Shown here in pieces: positions 15,625 through 21,245 of a stretch of 21,245 nt of DNA (position 1 is its first letter; each line of letters begins with the position of its first letter). The position numbers were made by a program, and so were the translations under genes. The notes under the pieces are model-generated. The model searched no databases. It saw nothing but the letters and a program-made list of their open reading frames with translations, and had not been told where the DNA came from. This DNA is from CAZGSG01 sp964528095 (lineage in GTDB: Bacteria; Bacteroidota; Bacteroidia; Chitinophagales; Chitinophagaceae). Location: NCBI GenBank assembly GCA_964528095.1, contig CAZGSG010000079.1:1-21245 (forward strand), written 5' to 3'.

Positions 15625-15672
15625 AAACCCCTGGTATCTCTTAATCATAATAAGAGGTAACTAGGGGTTTTT
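15625..15672 (+). terminator. Terminator after the MATE gene
   Basis: An outer stem AAACCCCT (15625-15632) pairs with AGGGGTTT (15663-15670). An inner arm TATCTCTT/AAGAGGTA pairs with one wobble, and a T run follows to 15672. It lies about 66 bp past the MATE stop. Confidence 0.85.
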
Positions 15673-15827
15673 AAGTATATAATTATATTAATAGCTAATG
15701 GGTAGTACTTTTTCTCGTTAATATAATTTACAGTATATAGTAATTGTTCGCAAATCACTTTCAAACAAAACTATATTGCTTGTATTTACAAACAACGGAT
15801 ACTATTTTCACTCTCGTTATCGTTTAA

Positions 15828-16577
15828 ATGATTCGAAATCCAAACCCATTGAAAAATCTTGTTGTCATATCAGCATATACCTTGCTCATCTCATGGATGA
15901 ACCTGGGATGGGCGCCAAAAAGCGGCAAGCTCTTCAATGATCATGGTAATGATTCCTCTCAGCTGGTAAAAGACCCATCCACAAATGAAATAACTGAGCT
16001 ATATGACCGGCTAGACCTCCATGAAAAAGGATTATCGAAACAAGCATTTGAATATGCCTGTAAAGGTTATAAGAAGCTTTTGGCGAAAAAAAAGATACAG
16101 GAGGGTTACCTCACTATATGCGATATGAGCCAGTCTTCCCGTCAAAAAAGATTGTACCTGCTGGATATGGTCCATAATGAAATAGAGCTGAACACCTATG
16201 TGGCACATGGTCGCAATTCGGGAGCTGAGTATGCAACCCATTTTTCCAACAGGCCCGAATCATTACAAAGCAGTCTTGGTTTCTATATTACCAGGAACAC
16301 CTATAATGGAGAACATGGTTTATCCCTTCGAATAGAAGGAGTGGAACCCGGCTATAATGATAAGGCCCTGCAACGCGCTATCGTTGTACACGGAGCTGAA
16401 TATATGGAAGAGGGATGGTTGAATAAAAGTGCTTATATGGGTCGTAGTTATGGATGCCCCGCCGTTCCCACAAATCAAAGCGCACTGATCATTAGCAAGA
16501 TGAAAAATGGTAATTGTCTTTTTATCTATTATCCTTCTAAAAAATACCTGAAAGATTCAAAAATACTAAACGGCTGA
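15828..16577 (+). CDS. YkuD_2-type murein L,D-transpeptidase-fold protein
   Basis: A 249-residue exported protein. Residues 1-25 form a hydrophobic N-terminal segment (LVVISAYTLLISWM) that should act as a signal peptide or anchor. The C-terminal domain (about 90-245) matches the 'murein L,D-transpeptidase catalytic domain family' (YkuD_2): HGRNSGAEYATHFSN (128-142), then IVVHGAEYMEE with candidate His188, and GRSYGCPAVP with catalytic Cys210. The family is expected to cross-link or edit peptidoglycan in the periplasm, although few members are characterised. It is flanked by terminators at 15625-15672 and 16607-16636, so it is monocistronic. The family call is firm; the exact reaction is not. 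Confidence 0.9.
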   Translation: MIRNPNPLKNLVVISAYTLLISWMNLGWAPKSGKLFNDHGNDSSQLVKDPSTNEITELYDRLDLHEKGLSKQAFEYACKGYKKLLAKKKIQEGYLTICDMSQSSRQKRLYLLDMVHNEIELNTYVAHGRNSGAEYATHFSNRPESLQSSLGFYITRNTYNGEHGLSLRIEGVEPGYNDKALQRAIVVHGAEYMEEGWLNKSAYMGRSYGCPAVPTNQSALIISKMKNGNCLFIYYPSKKYLKDSKILNG

Positions 16578-16606
16578 ATGGACATACTACAAGGATGGAT
16601 GAAAAC

Positions 16607-16636
16607 AAAGGCTCAACTTTTAAAGTTGGGCTTTTT
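16607..16636 (+). terminator. Terminator after the YkuD_2 gene
   Basis: A 12-pair stem (16607-16618 with 16624-16635, including two G-U wobbles) closes a five-base loop TTTAA and runs into CTTTTTGG. It lies 30 bp past the stop codon. Confidence 0.82.
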
Positions 16637-16740
16637 GGTTTTAAAGAAGTTCCACCTGGCAATTTTGAATGATTGTCATTTAAATCAGTGTAGCCTGGTT
16701 TGTACGGTTTGCGGCAAGTTTATCGCGTTGGCTTCCCTTG

Positions 16741-16771
16741 TTTGAAAGCTTTCTCCCCGGTTTTTTATTTG
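16741..16771 (+). promoter_or_regulatory. Candidate promoter of the second sigma operon
   Basis: TTTG (16741-16744), a 19-base spacer, then TTTATTTG (16764-16771), one mismatch from TAnnTTTG. The -7 element sits in the loop of a short inverted repeat CCCGGT/ACCGGG (16756-16761 with 16772-16777), which might influence access. The start would be near 16778, about 50 bases before the sigma ATG. Confidence 0.35.
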
Positions 16772-16827
16772 ACCGGGCAACTATCCTTTCGTAAACTGCA
16801 TTTATTATTTCAATTACCAGCGGCTGA

Positions 16828-17382
16828 ATGGATTTAGATCAATTGATTAAAGAATGCAGGCAGGGTAGCGCAGCTGCCCAGAAGTATCTGTTTGATATAT
16901 ATGCAGACAGGATGATGGTCACCTGCTGCCGTTATGTAAAAAACAGGCTGGATGCTGAAGAAGCCATGCTGGACGGCTTCTATAAATTCTTCAGGAGCCT
17001 TGGATCTTTTAAATATCAACATGAAGGGGCTTTGTATGCCTGGATCAAAAAGATCATGGTCAATGAATGCCTGATGCAATTGAGAAAAAAGAACGTGTTT
17101 ACTATGACAACGGAAGTGGAACCGGAACAGGTGGCTATTCCAGATATGGCGCTTAATAATATGACTGCAGATGAAATATACCGGCTGATCATTCAATTAC
17201 CCCTGGGCTACCGCACTGTCTTTAACCTGCACGTAATAGAAGGTTTATCGCATAAAGAGATCGGCGAACAATTGAAAATAAGTGAAGGAACGTCTAAATC
17301 CCAGCTAAGCAAAGCAAAACAACTTTTACAGAAAATGCTTGTCAATAAAAGCGAAGAATATGCCCGGCGAAAATTCAACTAA
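16828..17382 (+). CDS. ECF-type RNA polymerase sigma factor (second)
   Basis: A 184-residue sigma-70 family ECF factor. Region 2 (about 5-85) shows LIKECRQGSAAAQKYLFDIY and AEEAMLDGFYKFFRSLGSF, then YAWIKKIMVNECLMQLRKK for promoter melting. Region 4 (about 125-178) has LPLGYRTVFNLHVIEGLSHK, then IGEQLKISEGTSKSQLSKAK, the recognition helix. It differs clearly from the sigma factor at 266 and belongs to the type common in Bacteroidota that pairs with one-TM anti-sigma-like proteins. The downstream gene overlaps it by 23 bp. Start ATG 16828 gives the normal N-terminus. The signal is unknown. Confidence 0.94.
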   Translation: MDLDQLIKECRQGSAAAQKYLFDIYADRMMVTCCRYVKNRLDAEEAMLDGFYKFFRSLGSFKYQHEGALYAWIKKIMVNECLMQLRKKNVFTMTTEVEPEQVAIPDMALNNMTADEIYRLIIQLPLGYRTVFNLHVIEGLSHKEIGEQLKISEGTSKSQLSKAKQLLQKMLVNKSEEYARRKFN

Positions 17383-18058
17383 TCAATCCTGGTTGCAAAA
17401 ATTAGCGCAACTGGGCCAGTTACCCGGCGAGTCATTTGATAAGAATGAGGCCTGGGGAAAACTGGATATGCGGCTGCAGGGAAAAAAGATCGGAAAAAAA
17501 ACAGGCTGGTTATGGATAGCCGCGGCAGTCATTCTCTTACCCGTGGCTGTAATCCTATTTATAAAAGAACAAAAACAACAAAAAGGATCGGCATTGTTTA
17601 TTTGGCCTGTAAATAAAACTATTTCGCTTATTGTTGCCGCCAATACTCCTCCCATATCTTCAACAGTAAAAGAGACCGCATCTCAGATTCCCGAAAAAAA
17701 AATATCGCAAAAGCAGGTAGATCATGACCTGGATTCCCCAAAAGTACAGCCTGAGGCCGAACTGGTGCAGCAAAAAGATCTCATACAACCATTTATTCAA
17801 TCTCTTCCTGATACCCTTACTCAAAAGAAACAAATCGCGCTTGTTGATGCTAAAAAGAAAATGAAAGTGGTCCACTACAATGAATTGAATGAATTGCCGC
17901 CGCAGCCTCCTCTACAGGATAAAAACACAGGAATGGCTCGCGGAGTACCAGGTTTTAAAAAAGCCGCTATCCCTGTGGGGTATGAACCTGAGCAACCTGT
18001 TATCACTCAAAAAAAATCGATCCTTGCTATCGGTAGTCTTATTTCTTCAAAGAACTAA
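17360..18058 (+). CDS. Single-TM protein, putative anti-sigma partner
   Basis: With ATG 17360 the product is 232 residues; a TTG at 17339 would add seven. Residues 1-48 are cytoplasmic-like with NEAWGKLDMRLQGK, a pattern often seen at the front of membrane proteins encoded after ECF sigma genes. One membrane helix spans about 49-69 (GWLWIAAAVILLPVAVILFI). The remaining 160 residues, predicted to be periplasmic, are low in order and rich in Lys, Gln and Pro (LPPQPPLQD; KMKVVHYNELNEL). It overlaps the sigma gene by 23 bp and ends 1 bp before the next gene, so translation is coupled. No recognised anti-sigma domain or zinc motif is seen; the role rests on topology and position. Confidence 0.65.
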   Translation: MPGENSTNQSWLQKLAQLGQLPGESFDKNEAWGKLDMRLQGKKIGKKTGWLWIAAAVILLPVAVILFIKEQKQQKGSALFIWPVNKTISLIVAANTPPISSTVKETASQIPEKKISQKQVDHDLDSPKVQPEAELVQQKDLIQPFIQSLPDTLTQKKQIALVDAKKKMKVVHYNELNELPPQPPLQDKNTGMARGVPGFKKAAIPVGYEPEQPVITQKKSILAIGSLISSKN

Positions 18059-18059
18059 T

Positions 18060-19220
18060 ATGAAAAGAATAGTTGCTTTTATATTATTGTCAACGGGTGT
18101 TGTCGGCTCTTCCCTGTTTGCTCAAAACTGGAATTTTCCCACTACTCCAGGTATAAAGAAAACAGACCTGTTATTCAAACAACCATTTCTGTATCGTTTA
18201 CCACATCGTTTCCAGATAGGCCTGAACAACGGGAATAGTATAAACATAGAGGTATTAGATAAGATCATACTGGAGAAATTAAATCTCGATTCACTATTAA
18301 CAACAGTAACTAATAATATAGAATTGCTTGGTGATTCATTACAAAATGAACTTACCATTAAGCGTCTGGATTATATGATCAATAACAATCAACCCCCAAA
18401 GATCCGGTTACAGGAATATGGTCTTACGGCAAGAACCTACACTGTCATGAATGACGGAATAGCAGCAATGAAAATTGAGCAGGATACAATCAACATAGTT
18501 GTTTCAAGACCAGATCTGCGTAAAATGCCTGCCAGAAGCTGGGGCTATTACAATCCTATCGCATACAGGATAACTTTTCTTATAAATGATCTGAATGATT
18601 TAAAGAAATATACCAGCACTTCCTTTAATGATATTATCCGGCAAATCAGTAATGAATGGAACGCTAATACAAAATGGAGCGTTAAATCAAATAACTTTAA
18701 GATCAACTTATATAGCTATTATAACGTAACCGATACCACTAAAAATATTCACATAAAAAATACCGCGGGTAAACAATATTCCAGAACCAATTTCTTTCCC
18801 TATGCGCAAATAGCGATACAGCCCATCAGTGGCAATCTGGCAACATCGGGTGGCCTTGGCGTAGAATGGGTAAAAGTATTTTATTATGGCCGTGCGCATT
18901 ATCAGATCATGTGGGAGCCTTATTTCTTTTTTGACAAAAGAACTGACGGAAAATTTAAAATGCACAGGAATGATTTTATAACTTTTCAGCAAACCTTTTC
19001 TGTTGTAAGAACAACTGGCAAAGAGAATATTGGTCTCAACCAAAGCTGGTCACTAAGTTTCCTGGCGCATAAAAGTGGTAGTTATTTTGAGAAGAATACT
19101 TTTAAATTCGGTTTGCCTGGTTTTCAATACAGAAGCATTTTCCTGGGACCTGAATTTCTTTTTAATAACTTCTTTAAAAATTTCCAACCGAGTATTAAGC
19201 TCAGGGTTTCCCTGGATTGA
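18060..19220 (+). CDS. Exported probable outer-membrane beta-barrel protein, family unknown
   Basis: A 386-residue protein starting at ATG 18060, 1 bp after the preceding stop. A frame open upstream to 17889 overlaps the previous gene and is rejected. The signal peptide is clear (MKRIVAFILLSTGVVGSSLF, cleaved near AQ-N). The first half is rich in Asn, Leu and Asp with possible helices (VLDKIILEKLNLDSLLTTVT). The second half has repeated alternating aromatic strands (WVKVFYYGRAHYQIMWEP; FGLPGFQYRSIFLGPEFLF), as in beta-barrels. It ends in a strand-like IKLRVSLD. I recognise no named family. As the third gene of a sigma / putative anti-sigma operon it may be the envelope component sensed or controlled by the sigma factor. 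Confidence 0.7.
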   Translation: MKRIVAFILLSTGVVGSSLFAQNWNFPTTPGIKKTDLLFKQPFLYRLPHRFQIGLNNGNSINIEVLDKIILEKLNLDSLLTTVTNNIELLGDSLQNELTIKRLDYMINNNQPPKIRLQEYGLTARTYTVMNDGIAAMKIEQDTINIVVSRPDLRKMPARSWGYYNPIAYRITFLINDLNDLKKYTSTSFNDIIRQISNEWNANTKWSVKSNNFKINLYSYYNVTDTTKNIHIKNTAGKQYSRTNFFPYAQIAIQPISGNLATSGGLGVEWVKVFYYGRAHYQIMWEPYFFFDKRTDGKFKMHRNDFITFQQTFSVVRTTGKENIGLNQSWSLSFLAHKSGSYFEKNTFKFGLPGFQYRSIFLGPEFLFNNFFKNFQPSIKLRVSLD

Positions 19221-19273
19221 TAAACTAAGCGCCCTTTCTCTGGCCTTACAAAGAACTACGAAGTAAAAAGATA

Positions 19274-20467
19274 TTAGATCTTGCCCAAACTTTCCGAGAT
19301 CACAATATATCCCATCCATGTCATCACGGCAACTACTATCCAGCCAATGATCTGCCAGATAAGGGGATGCCGGTATTTTTCTGCAATGAACGGTCTTGTT
19401 GCTGCTACAAGGATAACCGCCAGTGCAACCGGCAGTATCAGTCCATTTGCCGCCCCGGCAAATACGAGCAGTTTTACAGGATTGCCAACAAAGACAAAAA
19501 TGATCGTAGACAATACAATAAAACAACTGGTGATCAGCTTCTCTTTTTTTTCTACAACAGGAACCAGCGTTTTCCAGAAAGAAACGGTGGTATAAGATGC
19601 ACCAATCACAGAAGTGATCGCCGCACTCCATAATACAATACCAAAAAATTTATACCCGATATTTCCGGCAGCAAATTCAAATACGGAGGCCGCGGGATTT
19701 GAAGCAGATAATTGTATTCCCTGCCATACTACTCCCAGGGATGCAAAGAATAATATAAACCGCATGACCGAGGTTATCACGATACCACTTACGGAGCTTC
19801 GTGTTACCTGTTGCAGGTTGGCTGTTCCTTTAATGCCTGCATCCAACAGCCGGTGTGCACCCGCAAAAGATATATAGCCTCCCACTGTTCCTCCCACCAA
19901 TGTTACAATACGAAGCGCGTCGATCTTTTCCGGCCATATGGTCCTGTACAAAGCCTGTACTACCGGTGGATGTGAGGAGATCGCTACATATACCGTAAGT
20001 CCGACCATGAGCAGTCCAAGGACCTTTACAACCAGATCTATGACCTTTCCTGCCTCTTTAGCCCAAAAAATGCCCAATGCGATAATGCAACTAATGATAG
20101 CACCTGTAGCTGGTTTTAAGCCAGTCAATACTTCAATACCTAAACCGCATCCCGCTATATTTCCTATATTAAAAACCAATCCGCCAAACGCAATCAGTCC
20201 CGCCAGCAAATAACCAAGCCCTGGAAAAACTTTATTGGCAATATCCTGCGCACGTAATTCACTAACTGTGATGATGCGCCAAATATTGAGCTGCGCGCCG
20301 ATGTCCAACAACACCGAAATAAGGATCACAAAACCAAAACTGGTCAATAACTCCTGTGTGAACAGACTTGTTTGTGTAAGAAACCCTGGCCCGATGGCAG
20401 AAGTTGCCATGAGGAACGCCGCTCCCAGTATTGCGCCTTTCGCTGGTTTATTTTGCTTTGATAACAA
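19274..20467 (-). CDS. NRAMP-like transporter (YcsG type) lacking canonical metal ligands
   Basis: A 397-residue membrane protein of about 11 helices with the overall NRAMP pattern, read from TTG 20467; the first ATG (residue 20) would remove the first helix. Helix 1 reads SAIGPGFLTQT (23-33), where metal-transporting NRAMP proteins have DPGN. Helix 6 reads VGGYISFAGAHR (195-206), where they have an AxxMPH segment. The Asp, Asn and Met ligands are therefore absent. It overlaps the end of pxpA by 20 bp and follows it in one transcript. YcsG-type proteins are found beside ycsF/pxpA in other bacteria such as Bacillus subtilis. A divalent-metal function is doubtful; transport of 5-oxoproline or a related organic solute is inferred. 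Confidence 0.88.
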   Translation of the reverse strand: MLSKQNKPAKGAILGAAFLMATSAIGPGFLTQTSLFTQELLTSFGFVILISVLLDIGAQLNIWRIITVSELRAQDIANKVFPGLGYLLAGLIAFGGLVFNIGNIAGCGLGIEVLTGLKPATGAIISCIIALGIFWAKEAGKVIDLVVKVLGLLMVGLTVYVAISSHPPVVQALYRTIWPEKIDALRIVTLVGGTVGGYISFAGAHRLLDAGIKGTANLQQVTRSSVSGIVITSVMRFILFFASLGVVWQGIQLSASNPAASVFEFAAGNIGYKFFGIVLWSAAITSVIGASYTTVSFWKTLVPVVEKKEKLITSCFIVLSTIIFVFVGNPVKLLVFAGAANGLILPVALAVILVAATRPFIAEKYRHPLIWQIIGWIVVAVMTWMGYIVISESLGKI

Positions 20468-21188
20468 TATTATTCTCTTTCAGCTTTTGTGAAATGTTTT
20501 TTGCAAACAATGCCGCATTTTTTCCATCTCCGTGTATACAAATGGTTTCTGCAACAATGTTGATATCATTTCCGGATGATGTTCTCACGGTTCCCTCTTT
20601 TATCATTTGTATCACCTGTATTATTGCCTGTTCCGGGTCGTCAATCAATGCACCCGGTTGTGATCGGGGAGTCAATGTTCCATCGTCCTGGTAAGTCCGG
20701 TCGGCAAAAACTTCGCCGCATGTCCGCAGACCGATTGACCTGGCCTCATCAATGGAACAGCTGCCACTCAGGCCAAATAAAATCAGCTGCTGATCAAAAT
20801 CCCTGGTTGCATTGGCAATAGCTTTGGCGGTCGCACTATCCTTTGCCGACATATTATACAAAGCGCCGTGCGGCTTTATATGATGGAGTCGCTGATCCAG
20901 CGATACGGCTATTTCATTGATAAGTAAAAGCTGTTGTATGACCAGGTCATAAATTTCTGGCGGGGAAAGAATTATTTCGGTACGACCGAAGTTTTGCCGA
21001 TCAGCAAAAGACGGATGAGCCCCGATCGACACATGATGCGTAATAGCGCTTTCAATCGTCTGCCAGATCGTTTTTACATTACCGGCATGATAGGCACAGG
21101 CAATATTAACAGAACTGATATGCGGCATGATCAGTTCGTCATTACCCATCCCTTCTCCCATATCGCAATTAAGATCAACAATAAACAT
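20448..21188 (-). CDS. pxpA: 5-oxoprolinase subunit A (LamB/YcsF family)
   Basis: With ATG 21188 the product is 246 residues, close to the 244 of the Escherichia coli protein; the frame can extend to ATG 21221, adding 11. PxpA works with PxpB and PxpC to hydrolyse 5-oxoproline to glutamate using ATP. Conserved blocks are IVDLNCDMGEG (3-13), IGAHPSFADR (55-64), HIKPHGALYN (103-112), EVFADRTYQDDGTLTPRSQP (159-178) and CIHGDGKN (217-224). One block deviates: NIACAYHAGN (28-37), where the usual text is NIACGFHAGD. It overlaps the NRAMP-like gene by 20 bp. pxpB and pxpC are not inside the window; they may lie just beyond its right edge. Confidence 0.93.
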   Translation of the reverse strand: MFIVDLNCDMGEGMGNDELIMPHISSVNIACAYHAGNVKTIWQTIESAITHHVSIGAHPSFADRQNFGRTEIILSPPEIYDLVIQQLLLINEIAVSLDQRLHHIKPHGALYNMSAKDSATAKAIANATRDFDQQLILFGLSGSCSIDEARSIGLRTCGEVFADRTYQDDGTLTPRSQPGALIDDPEQAIIQVIQMIKEGTVRTSSGNDINIVAETICIHGDGKNAALFAKNISQKLKENNIVIKAK

Positions 21189-21245
21189 GCAGCCATTCTT
21201 GTAGTCTGAATGTACAGGCATTTTGTAATTGCAGCAAATGTTGAT
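21175..21245 (-). CDS. Possible 3' end of an upstream gene, partial
   Basis: On the - strand a frame is open from the window edge to TGA 21177-21175, overlapping the pxpA start by 14 bases. The 22 visible residues (QHLLQLQNACTFRLQEWLHV and YC) are too few to identify. In a pxp operon pxpB or pxpC would be expected here, and a 14-base overlap with pxpA would fit. Chance openness over 71 bases is also likely. Confidence 0.25.
   Translation of the reverse strand, partial: QHLLQLQNACTFRLQEWLHVYC

Noticed and set aside
17889..18059. 57-codon extension upstream of the exported barrel-like protein
   Set aside because: It overlaps the preceding coding sequence and would bury the clear signal peptide that begins at ATG 18060.
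19268..19282. Short hairpin at the end of the NRAMP-like gene
   Set aside because: Five-pair AT-rich stem with only a short T run; too weak to call a terminator.

Overview
The window looks like a chromosomal segment from a member of the Bacteroidota, most likely the Chitinophagaceae or a near relative. This rests on the family mix: LytS/LytTR and multi-PAS NarL-type kinases, a SMUG2-type glycosylase, Spy-like proteins with glycine-rich tails, and ECF sigma genes next to outer-membrane proteins. Several gene fronts lack Shine-Dalgarno-like sequence, and some promoter candidates resemble the Bacteroidota TTTG / TAnnTTTG pattern. No rRNA, tRNA, CRISPR array, transposase or phage gene was seen. 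The genus is inference.

Left part (1-6700). A + strand envelope-stress cluster comes first: the C-terminus of an outer-membrane beta-barrel protein, an ECF sigma factor, a one-TM putative anti-sigma protein, a membrane-anchored CnrX/CpxP-like sensor and an exported Spy-like protein, closed by a clear terminator. Its layout resembles the CnrYXH metal-sensing systems. A LytS/LytTR two-component pair follows on the - strand, divergent from a DUF1761 membrane protein. A VOC protein and an SRPBCC/AHSA1 protein lie together, then a SMUG2-like DNA glycosylase that ends in a bidirectional terminator shared with a tiny exported protein.

Middle (6900-13640). This is a - strand signalling block. A five-PAS NarL-type kinase overlaps its LuxR-type response regulator by 4 bp. 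Then come a free-standing receiver domain, a possible small ORF, and a second four-PAS NarL-type kinase. The two kinases and two receivers could form one network. A coding-like stretch without a start codon follows the second kinase.

Right part (13640-21245). A 0.5 kb divergent spacer carries a well-matched Bacteroidota promoter and a perfect 20-bp palindrome in front of a MATE exporter. An L,D-transpeptidase-fold protein follows, each gene with its own terminator. Next is a second ECF sigma operon: sigma, putative one-TM anti-sigma, and an exported, probably beta-barrel, protein of unknown function. The window closes with pxpA (5-oxoprolinase subunit A) and an NRAMP-like transporter on the - strand. 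That transporter lacks the canonical metal-ligand motifs and may serve 5-oxoproline metabolism rather than metal uptake.

I found no clear-cut new defence or mobile system. The best leads are the CnrYXH-like cluster, the second sigma operon, the kinase/standalone-receiver network, the ligand-less NRAMP-like protein beside PxpA, and the palindromes at 14086 and 13625.
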